DNA from: Taiwanofungus camphoratus
Lineage: Eukaryota; Basidiomycota; Agaricomycetes; Polyporales; Taiwanofungaceae
NCBI GenBank assembly: GCA_003999685.1
Contig: CP021232.1
Location: 372,001 to 436,000, forward strand
Direction: 5' to 3'
Length of the DNA: 64,000 nucleotides
Below the pieces are notes generated by a model. The model worked only from the letters and a program-made list of their open reading frames with translations. It made no database searches and was not told the origin of the DNA. Both the position numbers and the translations under genes were made by a program. Shown piece by piece: positions 53,800 through 63,552 of the stretch; the first letter of the stretch is position 1; each line of letters starts with the position of its first letter.

Positions 53800-55221
53800 T
53801 CACTCCGGATTGCCCTGAGCCTTTCCTGCTTCGACATCTTCGAGAGGGACTGGCTCATACGCGCTCCCCTTTGTTGATTTGGCAGGGAGCGATTCAGTGT
53901 GTTTAATCCATGTGTAGTATATTGAGCCGAAAAGAATGATCGCTATTGAGGATGATCGGCCACTATATGTAGGGGCGGCTCATGATCAGTTTCATCTCAC
54001 GAAGAGATGGCGGAAATAGTAAGGATAGAAGGTAAGTAGGCTCACGTCGTAATAACATCGTGGAATAGCCACATGCCCAGGAGCGAGGCTGCAACACCAC
54101 GAACTGCGGAGGATACCATATGTGTAATCGGCGAGGTTACCTTGATAGACAGCAAGCTAGCTATGCTCATCAAGAAGCCGAAGACACCCTACACCGACAG
54201 AAGAGAATGAGATATGACTTCCCTTCGAGAACATGAAGCCTGCTATGGTCCTTACTGTGATAGCGGAACCTAGTACGAATGTCGATAGGGTGCTCATCTC
54301 TCCTGAAGGTGCTTGGTTTGGACCAAACAGCAGCTGCATTACCCCCGGTAGCTCTCCGACGAGGATCAATCCCGGTAGCAACACGCATGCACTGAGTAGA
54401 TTTGTGTACCACGACAGATGCAGCGCACTGCCCTTAACGACTTCGAGGCTTTTTTTGATCACGACAGAATGCACTGCCGTGATCATAGAGCTGGCTACAC
54501 CGAAGGCAACGCCAAGAAGCGAGATGGATGTCCCATCGAGGAACACGCCGACGAAAAAGCCGAGCGTCACGATAGAGCACGCAAGCAAAATCCGCAGGGA
54601 AGGCCGTGCGTGGAGTAGGACATACGAGGTCCCGACAGTAAACGGAAGTACCATTCCTCGTGCAACTTGGTAAAATGACGCATCGACGTACTTAAGGGTA
54701 TAATTGCTGAAACTGCAGGATCATGTAGGCAATCTGAGAACTGTCTTCCCGGAAGTAGAGGCCCTTACCTTAGCCCAACCACGTTGAGACCAACCATCGG
54801 TATCAGGCCCTTGCAGACTTGCATATCCAGCTGTAATGGTAGCTGAAGTAACCCTACCATGTGCGCGAAAAGGAACAGCACCACAGCGATGACGAGCTGT
54901 GCTAGAAGGAAGAATAATGGGACATCTGTGTTGTTCAGCACCCATTTGTTCCTAAGATATGCATCTCTGCATGAATTGACAGCAAAAATCTATGAAATAG
55001 GCAACATACGCCATAACCATCTGGAGAACACAGCCGTACAGTCATTTTCACTGGTGACAGTAATGACCTGCACAGGACATACCGAGAGCGCTGCCACGAG
55101 ATAGAAGCAAACTGTCCCAGTCTGTCGAGAACCTCAACTCCCGTATGCTAACCATGTCACAATAACTGAAGCTTACAACGAGAGCTCTTGAAGGCGCATT
55201 TTGAGGATGCTGGCTTGACAT
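53800..55221 (-). CDS. Nucleotide-sugar transporter, SLC35C (GDP-fucose transporter-like)
   Basis: Seven exons on minus: 55221-55177, 55121-55083, 55020-55010, 54951-54769, 54712-54256, 54188-54046 and 53962-53800, 346 codons. Exon 3 has only 11 bases. Without it the frame and the conserved phrase LSMVMANKWVLN would be lost. The protein has about ten hydrophobic segments (VCFYLVAAL, FFLLAQLVIAVVLFLFAHMV, LRILLACSIVTLGFFVGVFL and others) and the TPT/EamA marks GLNVVGLSFSNYTLKYVDASFYQVARG and KVTSPITHMVSSAVRG. The GDP-sugar transporters share these. It should exchange GDP-sugar for GMP in the Golgi membrane; fucose is the best guess, mannose is possible. The C-terminus is short, polar and cytosolic. 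Confidence 0.9.
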
Positions 55222-55500
55222 GTAGGCACAATCAAGGACTTTCCTCAAAGTAAAGGAGGTAATGGAATAGCCCTAAACTCGAGAACGAATGCCTGCAGCC
55301 TGAGTTAGGGTGATGGTGATATGTCCAAGATTCTCGAAGAAGGCGGTACAGGTTGCCGCAGCCCGCGCTAGGCGTGAGTCGCGCCAAGCAGTTCGCACGC
55401 GCCGAACGACGCGTCGCGTCGCAAGTCACGGTAACATTTCATTCTTTTCCGTCAATCGTCTTCAGCTGACTCCTAGGTCTCAAACAATAGCATTCAAGAA
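55222..55500. promoter_or_regulatory. Divergent promoter of transporter and MRE11
   Basis: Only 279 bases lie between the two start codons, so the genes must share or overlap their control regions. A GC-rich stretch with several CGCG words (about 55355-55425) lies in it. No TATA box is obvious. Confidence 0.4.
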
Positions 55501-58500
55501 ATGAACAATTCAGAGGATGAACAAGACCTTCTACCTCCACCGCTCACCATTCGAAATGCTTGTAAGTACTGTCGATCACTCACCGTACGAGCGCACATCA
55601 TTATTCCTTGTTCTTTGAACCAGACGCAGATGATACGATTCGAATCATGCTCGCAACAGACAACCACATTGGATACTTGGAAAGAGATCCTGTGCGGGGG
55701 CAAGACTCCATCAACACGTTTCGTGAAATTCTGCAGCTGGCGGTAAAGCATGATGTGAGTAGCGCAGACGAAGAATGCCACCACACAAATTGTCGCGTTG
55801 CGGCACCTTCAGTCGTTAGGGATGAATGTCTGTCTGAGGTCTTAGCTCTGAGGTTTCTCTACTTGAAGTCTACCGTATTCCCTCCATTTTCTTCCCTTGA
55901 GATTCTTTCACTTGTTATTTACAGTCTCTGTCGCTACACTAGGTTGACTTCATATTACTTGCCGGAGACCTCTTCCACGAGAACAGGCCGTCAAGAGACT
56001 GCTTGTATCAAACGATGGCCCTCCTCCGAGAGTACACGATGAGCGATAGGCCTGTTCAAATTGAACTTCTGAGTGATCCGAACGAAGGAAAGGCAGCCGG
56101 GTTCTCGTATGGAGTATCTTTATGAACGGCAACAAAATCTCATCCTTTCGCGTTGGTTAGGTTTCCAGCTGTCAACTATGAAGATCCTAACTTTAATGTT
56201 GGCATCCCTGTGTTCTCAATTCATGGAAACCACGACGACCCACAGGGCGCAGGACCAGTCAGCTCGATCTACTCTCATGTCGCTGACTGTGATTCTGATT
56301 CTCCGTCAGGAAGGTGCCTTATGTGCGCTCGACATGCTGTCTGTAAGTGGCCTGGTCAACTACATGGGCAAGATCGATTTGCCACTCGATGACGCAGAGG
56401 CTCAGAACACCGGAATAGCCATACGGCCTGTCCTGCTCCGCAAGGGCAATACCCGCCTAGGCATGTATGGCGTAGGAAACGTCAAAGACCAGCGAATGCA
56501 TTTCGAGCTGCGGAGCAACCGGGTGCGGATGTTCATGCCGCGAGACAAGAACGACTGGTTCAACATCTTGCTGCTCCATCAGAATCGGTAGGCAGTACTG
56601 TTCCATGAGGTCTAAATCTATGGCAACTGAGTCTTCAAAGCGTCGCGCACGGGCCTCAACAATCGGTGCCCGAAGGCATGTTCGATGACAGTGTTGACCT
56701 GGTGGTATGGGGTCATGAACATGACTGCCGTATCGTCCCAGAACCTGTGGCAGGGAAACGGTACTATATAACTCAGCCCGGGTCTTCAGTGGCCACCTCT
56801 CTTGCAGACGGTGAAGCTATTGAAAAGTAAGTATCTGTGTCTCTTCCTGGACTTGCATCTAACGAATAGATACGCTCAGACATGTAGCACTCCTACAAAT
56901 ACAAGGAAAAGAGTTCGAGCTAACGCCCATCCCACTTCGGACCGTTAGGCCTTTCGTGCTCGACGAGGTTATCCTGAGTGAAGTAGCCGAAGACGAGAAT
57001 GTTGACATCAGCGACCGCGTAGAGATCGCAAAGATTCTGAAAACCAGGGTGAATCAGTTTTCTGTGATTAAGTTTGGAATTATTCAACGTTGTTCCCAGG
57101 TGAACGAGTTGATAGACAAGGCAAACGCTCTTTGGGATGAGCGAAACGCTCGGGCTGTCGAGGAAGGCGAAAGCGAACTGCCTCAGCTGCTACCAATAAT
57201 CCGTCTCAAGGTAGTTTGTCACATATCGTACAATGAAATCAGCTCGACATCTCCGATTGTTTCCCAGGTTGACACCACTGGCGTGAGCGAAATGTCAAAT
57301 CCAGTGCGCTTCGGGCAGGAATTCCAAGGGCGGATTGCGAATCCGAGAGATGTACTCGTCTTCCATCGAGCAAGAAAGACTGCAGATAGAGGCTCAAAGG
57401 TTACGGTCGAGCAGCCAGAGCTGAGCATCGATGATCCGGAGCTTTCCGTGGCGGAAAAGCTTTCCAAAGTGCGCGTTCATACACTCGTGCGAGAATATCT
57501 CGCAGCGCAGGAGTTACAACTCCTGGGGGAGGTGGGGATGTCAGACGCGATCGAGATATTCGTGGACAAGGACGACATACACGCAATTCAGAAGCGAGTG
57601 CATTCCATTCGAATCTCAGGAGCGCATAGCTGACGTTCTTCGCGCTTTCTAGCCATGTAAGTGGCGCCCTGAAATCCTTAATGAGGGGTGTACAAGCCAA
57701 TGGCGAAAATATCAAAGAAGATGATATAGAAGATATTGTATGGACTTGTTTGTGCCTCATTCTGAAGGACCATACTAATCCGAATTTGCAGGTTGGTAAA
57801 GTGAGGGAGAAGCACGACCGAGAATACGTGGCAAAAAGGCAGGAGGGTAAACCATCCAAATCTAAAGTTTGTTAACATTATCAGTGTCCCCGGAGTGATG
57901 ATCTAAACTTTGATCAGGGAAAGGGCAAGGCCGTAGATGATGATTCCGACGCCTCGGTGGACTCCATGATGATGGATATTGATGCTGTCGGTTCTGATTT
58001 CGAAGAGCCCGAGTCCGATGAAGCACCGAAAAAGAAGTCAAAGTCTACCCGAAAGGCTGCTGCCCCTGCGAAGAAAACACCTGCGAAGGGCAAAGGCAAA
58101 AAGAAAGTTGTAGGTGCTGTTTCTGACTATGTCGCTATAACATTCATGCAAGTCCCTCTCAGCCCACGAGTGACGATGATGACGACGATGACGATGAAGA
58201 GGTAGAAGAGGTACCCAAAGCAAAAAGAACAAATAGAGCAGCTGTTCTCGGGTACGCATGCATGTTCAACCGATGCACTCGTAATTTACAATCTTCCAGC
58301 CAAACAACAAGGAAGGCGCCTGCTAAGAAGGCTGCGGCTTCTTCGAAACAACCAAAGTTGAGTTTTGCACCCTCAGGTCGTACCTCTACACGAGCGGCAG
58401 CCTCCAGAGCACAGCGGAAAGTAGCAGAAGTGGTGAGTACTCAAGGTGTTTGATGACCTTGGTTCTAGTATCCTTATTTGAGCCTGTCCCTGATGCACAG

Positions 58501-58521
58501 GTCGAGTTAGACAGTGATTAG
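55501..58521 (+). CDS. MRE11: MRE11 double-strand-break repair nuclease
   Basis: Fifteen exons giving about 705 codons, close to the usual fungal size. They begin at 55501, 55624, 55943, 56161, 56310, 56641, 56880, 57100, 57268, 57653, 57792, 57918, 58163, 58300 and 58501. The calcineurin-like phosphoesterase core shows [30 protein letters not shown] and VVWGHEHDC, which hold the Mn-binding residues. The capping part follows ([31 protein letters not shown]). Near 480-520 come [11 protein letters not shown] and the helical linker. The tail is disordered: acidic runs, Lys/Ala/Pro-rich DNA-binding stretches and QPKLSF near the end. It acts with RAD50 and NBS1/XRS2 in break ends, meiosis and telomeres. 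One 51-base intron (57049-57099) is in frame, and the intron after 57593 begins GC rather than GT. Confidence 0.93.
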
Positions 58522-58864
58522 AATCCTCCTCGCTTCCATCCAAGCTACCTGGCTTATAGTCTCTTCCCTTTGTTGTGTCTCTGGTGCTGATACGAAAGCA
58601 TGCTACCATTTTGTGTTGGTATTAGTTAAGTTATTTTACCACACTACAGATTTCTAGGCCGAAATAAGACCGGTCAGCGAAGAACAGCTGCCAATGAATT
58701 ATGCTACGAGATATCGCGGATCCTGGTTAGACGATCTAAACTTTCGATATCCCTGACCTTGTTGAGTGGAGAATTTGATAAATGTCCAAAGTTATCACTG
58801 CAAACTATCCACTGCTCACTATCATACATACATCGAGGCTACTCAGACTGTTACACACCTTGCC
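58522..58864. other. Intergenic, no recognisable gene
   Basis: Between MRE11 and the F-box-like gene; it holds the MRE11 3' end and the next promoter. Nothing else stands out. Confidence 0.5.
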
Positions 58865-59906
58865 ATGTGTCTGTCCCGAATTCCAGTCGAGCTGCTATCA
58901 GAGATACTCTTCCTTGCTCTTCACGAGCATCCGTGTCCATCTCATGTTCTTCGGGTCGACAAGTCGTTCTTGCAATTTGGACAGCGAATTCTTCATTCTC
59001 AGCTACATTTCAGGACTATTCGCCAGCTTGTGCTCTTCTTAGATCAGGTCGCACCTCTTGCGTGCCCTCCCAAGAGCATCACCATTGATCTGGCTGGTGG
59101 AGCGGCTGATTTCGACGTCTTCTTTCATCTCGCTGTTGCCATGCGTCGATGCAGATGCAACGTTGTCGGTTCGTGCTCTGAGCAGCCCGTACAGGCTCCA
59201 CTGCCAATAGAACTGCTGTCGCTACGTTTGCACTCACACGCCCGGAGCCAGAAGCTTGAATATATCTACGAAGCTTTGAAGTTGGTGAAGTAAGAGCCCT
59301 ATCTTGTTTTGATCTGAGACCCATCGTAAACTTGCTTATATCTCTAACAGTCCGAAGACGTTCATATGGTTGGGTCCTGATCCAGCTCATCACTTCTCAA
59401 CTGCGGTCAGTTCAGCAGGCAATCCGTGACTATCTAGTTGACATTGACTACTCAAGATCGTCCCGCAAGCAACGTTCTATCTGTTCCGAGCAATCAGAAC
59501 GTGGACCAACATTCAGCACATCACACTTAGCAATCTATCCTTCCCCTCAGACGACTTGGGAATGCATACTCCATTCCGGCACAAATTACCCCTACTGCCT
59601 GTTATTCCGAGTTTGCGAACGCTATGTTTAGGCCAGGCGACGCTTCTCCTGCCCAGTTCTATCGCTGCCATGATATGCTTACCGGGGCAGGATAGCTTGG
59701 AGCTGGTAAGATTGGTGGACGCCTATAGCGAGAGCATCTGGGGTCCACGAATACGGAGGAGAGATATCGAGAAAGCCGCGCTAGCTCTAGAGACCGGATC
59801 GCAGGAGGAAGTGATTGCGAAGGTGAGGCGACTGGTCAAGTGTGAAGCTATGAATGAGAGAATCATGGGAGGAGACCGCGTGGAGGGCCCGTCTATCCTG
59901 GATTGA
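58865..59906 (+). CDS. F-box-like protein
   Basis: Three exons, 58865-59289, 59351-59405 and 59457-59906, 309 codons. The start at 58865 gives MCLSRIPVELLSEILFLAL, a typical N-terminal F-box helix pattern (I/L-P-x-E-L-L-x-E-I-L), followed by HVLRVDKSFLQFG, the place where such proteins have their conserved cysteine/serine region. The rest has leucine-rich segments (IQHITLSNLSF, IPSLRTLCLGQATL) as in the many agaricomycete F-box/LRR-like proteins. It may present a substrate to an SCF ubiquitin ligase through Skp1. The match to the F-box is partial, so the call is a family resemblance, not certain. Confidence 0.68.
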
Positions 59907-60071
59907 CTGCGCTGCCTTGTACATTCGTGCTGGGAAATATTGTATTGTTACTTCATTACTGTGTCCGTGTTTGCCCTTTCACGTATAGAAACAACTAAGT
60001 AGCACAAAGCGATCAACACATAATTATAGTCTTTAGATAATGTGTAGACAATCGGTCCTGTTCGTGCACAG

Positions 60072-61921
60072 TTACATCCCAGTCCACTGCTGTCCCGGAA
60101 AACCTCCTTGCTGACCCTGTTGCCATCCGCTAAACGGGTTTCCTGGATTGAACATCGGTTGTTGAGGCGGTTGCTCGAAAGGTGATGGTGTCGGTTGTTG
60201 AGGTGGCTGCCCGAAAGGCGATGGTGTCGCCATACCATAGTGTGGTTGCAAAGTGAAGGGAGTGTGCACCTGCAGCTGCGATTGCAAGAACGGATTGGCC
60301 GTGGGCATCTGCATTTGCATGGATGCCGGTGCCAAAGACTGAGGCTGGAATAATGGCGAAGGCTGATGTGTTGGTGGTTGGCCGAATGGGTTGCCAGCGT
60401 TCTGTTGCGGGAACAATGGTCCGCCAAACGGTGCGGACGGTTGTTGCTGTCCGATCGCTATGTTGCCCATCCCTAGTCCATTTCCAAAGTTGCTCACAGG
60501 GAGAGACTGCGGCATAAAGGGATTAGGACTAGGCACAGAGCTCGGTGTCATGAGAGGTGCAGACAACCCAGTACGTGGCTCAAATGTCGGTACGGCCCCC
60601 GGGTTGATGCTTTGACCAGAGCCGGTGTTGGCGTCCAATCCTCCATTGAGCGTTAAGCCGGCATTGAGACTCATACTCCTGTTCGTTGCAGCCGGGAAGG
60701 CCATCGTTCCTTGATTCATGGACGAGGGGAATGGTGAACCCGGACTCATAGAGAGACCGTTGTACGGATTGCTGACTGTAAGATGTGTGCTCGTCTGTCC
60801 AGGCATTGAGACAGGTTGTGGACTAGATGCGGAGGAAATCGCACTCGACGGGGTGTACTGAAGGGAGAAAGAAGAAGTGGTTGAGGACGATTGCAACGAC
60901 GCAAGATTGTCCCAAACGGAGTTGCTCTGCATTAAGGATTGTGACTGGCTTTGAACTGGGTTGAACGATTGTTGTTGTATGCTTAGGGATGACGAGGTCG
61001 AGACTGGTTGCGACGCGGACCTAAATTGAGAGTGTGAGATGGATGTGGGAGATGTGGTCATGTCGCTTGTTATGGACTGAGTCGTAGACGATGATACGAC
61101 GGTCGGAGTCTTCGGCGGCGGAACAGGAGGTGCAGACGTTGAGACGGAAGACGCTATTGATGTTGACGGCTGGACGGGCACAGTCTGTGCGCGTGCGGGG
61201 GGAGTGGGAGAAAGTCTGCTAGAAGCTGACCGTGATGGACCAAGCCTGACAGCGACCTGCGCCGAGCGATCGACAAATGACTTGAACTCATACTTTGCTA
61301 ATGTACAGTGAGTGAGAAACATGATCTTGACTAGCAAGGAAAAGCACAAACATCGTATGTACTTCTCAAGCTCGCTGTCCCTCTCCGAGTCGATCATATT
61401 GGTAGGAGGAGGATGCCGAGTCTGGTCAGGATTATAGATGGAATTGGATTTGACGTTGCCCATTTGCCTCATGCACTACATGAAGAACATGTAAGCAAAG
61501 CTGACATCCTGCAGTAATTCGAGAGAAGACTACTAACCTCGACCTGCTCCTTTGTCCACGTATCCAAAGTAGCGCTCTTCCTAAAGATGTGCAAATGCAT
61601 ATCGGCCTCGCGTTGGAACAATTGAGAACTTACACTTTAGATATGTGTGTACCCATCTTCCGGTGAACGCTTGCGCAATTCACACTACGGCGCATGTCAA
61701 CTCAGAGACGTCTACATGGAAGATCATATATACCAGATGAAGATTCCCAGATTGTGGGATGCCCATCTTGGATGTCTCGCCTTGCAGTCCGCACAGACAT
61801 CTGAAAAGCCGAGGTGTGAGTAGGTGAACGAACATGTTCACCAGATTTGCTCGCCATTTCCGGGCTGGTTGGCAAGCTCGAGGAGTGCTCGCTGGTTTCG
61901 TTCGGCGGTAATCTTGTTCAT
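60072..61921 (-). CDS. ArfGAP domain protein (AGE2/SMAP-like)
   Basis: Six exons on minus: 61921-61855, 61800-61734, 61684-61634, 61580-61538, 61475-61352 and 61297-60072, 525 codons. The ArfGAP zinc finger is at the N-terminus: CADCKARHPRWASHNLGIFI then CVNC (C-x2-C-x16-C-x2-C), followed by the arginine-finger part VHRKMGTHISKVKS. Then come MRQMGNVKSNSIYNP and EKYIRSKYEFKSF, as in SMAP/Age2 proteins. It should stimulate GTP hydrolysis by Arf and act in vesicle coat release at Golgi or endosome. The remaining 350 residues are Ser/Thr/Pro, then Gln/Asn/Pro-rich (NPFGQPP, PFEQPPQQP repeats), probably binding coat proteins. The first intron starts GC. A Tc1/mariner element sits 98 bases before the start codon. 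Confidence 0.9.
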
Positions 61922-61930
61922 TGATTCATT
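61919..61930 (-). promoter_or_regulatory. Three-codon upstream ORF overlapping the ArfGAP start
   Basis: On minus the sequence reads ATGAATCAATGAAC. The first ATG opens a frame of three sense codons whose TGA stop overlaps the ATG of the ArfGAP gene. This layout can lower translation or act by reinitiation. Whether the transcript includes it is not known. Confidence 0.45.
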
Positions 61931-62019
61931 GACACGAAGATCGCTGATGAAGAACGAGAACAAGAGTCGGATCCTGGATTCGGGACGTTGCGTGCCCACG
62001 GTGCTCTGAGCTCGATGTA

Positions 62020-62109
62020 CTACAGTTGATTCGGAAATTCTTGGGAGACGCGTCTCGGCAGCGTTCATAAATACGAATAAATCAAATAAATCAGAATAAT
62101 CATAAAATC
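62020..62109 (+). repeat. Left inverted repeat of the Tc1/mariner element
   Basis: About 90 bases, inverse of 63313-63402 with only a few mismatches. The mismatches sit mostly at CpG sites. Confidence 0.88.
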
Positions 62110-62860
62110 ATTCCTTGTACACACGTTCACTTCTACAGTCTATCTTCTACAGTATATACTGTTGTTTAATGTCGCAAGCATCTCCCAAAACCTCAGAGCA
62201 GCACGATCACTTCAAAGTGCCTGATGCCACGACCTGGTTGAGATGCAGCAAGCCATAGATGCAACAAATGAGGCACTTTTACCAGCCAGAACAACGCCTG
62301 TCAATCATCATGCAGACTGGATGAAGGTGAGGAGACTGAAGAGGAGGGGGGAGATGAAGATGAAGTGATCTCTCAGGCAGCGATCACAGACAACGAAGAT
62401 AACAAGAGTAAGTACATCTGAACCTGTGGAGGAGAATATGATAGAAGCCTTTGAAGGTGAGTATCAGGAATCCTTTACCAAGGTATGAACCTGTACTTAC
62501 TATTCTTATAGCTTCACCCTGCTGCGGTCACACAAAGCTCCGGATCCACTCAAGAGATGGTCCCCCCAGTCCCAGCTTGAGAGACTTTCATTACCTTTGT
62601 CAGTAATCTCATAGCACCTAAGTCTTTGCTCATATCATTCTACTTATTGATGGTATATGTGTGACACCCGTATTTGCACAATGTTCAATTATAGTACAGC
62701 CGTTTAATATGACTTGTCTTTTCAGGAGTATCTACTATGTGTGACCCAACCCCTTACCTTTGGAGAATTGACAGCAGGCAAGCATCCCTCCATCAATGCA
62801 ATCTCCGGAACCTCAGCCTCTTGTAGAATTTCTCCTAATTTCGGTACATAGAGTAGTGGA

Positions 62861-63308
62861 CTAGCCCTTCATCAGATATCCAAGCACTGTATAGACATGG
62901 AGGAAGGTCAAAAAACATACCAGATCATTAACTACCCAATCATAGAACTCTTCTCCGTCTATTGAACCTTCAACGACACGAAACGCAATGTAACCGGCCA
63001 AGGAGAGAGCAGGTAGAATGCTATAACGAACCCCTCGATCAAGTGGCATCGTTTGCGACGCACACTCTCCTGCAGGTGCTCGTCCATATCGGCGGAAGAC
63101 AGTTCGCCCATCCTTGCTGGACATGCCCATGCTGTTGATAATTGTCGACCCACCGGCTCATGCTCTGCGGCGAGACGTCCAATGCTTCTGCGATATGTGG
63201 GAGTTCCCAGCCTTCCTGGAGGAGCTCTAAAGATCGCTGCTTCATCCCTTCGCTTATCCGTCGACAGACCATAGCAAAGTAGAGCAGTTTACCAAGAGGA
63301 GAGGTCAT
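62861..63308 (-). pseudogene. Tc1-like transposase remnant
   Basis: The N-terminal part (from 63308) shows the paired-like helix-turn-helix: RRISEGMKQRSLELLQEGWE, then ALDVSPQSMSRWVDNYQQHG. In another frame directly after it, the end of the DDE catalytic domain appears: SSKDGRTVFRRYGRAP, GVRYSILPALSLAGYIAF, GEEFYDWVVNDLV. The middle of the protein, with most of the catalytic residues, is missing by an internal deletion that also shifts the frame (around 63110-63130). The 3' end is truncated as well. Confidence 0.83.
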
Positions 63309-63312
63309 AGAC

Positions 63313-63402
63313 GATTTTACAATTATTCTGATTTATTTGATTTATTCGTATTTACGAACGCTGCCGAGACGCGTCTCCCAAGAGTTTCCGAATCAACTGT
63401 AG
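63313..63402 (-). repeat. Right inverted repeat of the Tc1/mariner element
   Basis: About 90 bases, ends CTGTAG followed by TA at 63403-63404. It pairs with the left repeat. Confidence 0.88.
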
Positions 63403-63552
63403 TACACCAGTCACGGTACATATACTCTGATCTCACCCGAATCGCACCACAATACGTGTACTTGATACAAACATTCTTCTTATCACTGTCGTCTGGGAGA
63501 GTACCCCGCACTCAGCGAACCAATTCCATACTTGGTGTAGGATCTATCTCAT

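Larger units (their letters stand above)
62020..63402 (-). mobile_element. Tc1/mariner deletion derivative
   Basis: The 1383-base element is bounded by TA at 62018-62019 and 63403-63404, with inverted repeats of about 90 bases that start CTACAGTTGATTCGG. Inside are the two ends of a Tc1-like transposase on minus. About 750 bases next to the left repeat are unrelated noncoding sequence. It cannot be autonomous. It lies between the ArfGAP promoter region and the gene to its right. Confidence 0.87.

Noticed and set aside
53277-53906. Frames between zuotin and transporter
   Set aside because: No domain or splice structure; part overlaps the last exon of the transporter on the other strand.
62110-62860. 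Possible small spliced gene inside the Tc1/mariner element (a frame starting MQQAIDATNEALL)
   Set aside because: Too short and without recognisable family; could be filler DNA in a deletion derivative.
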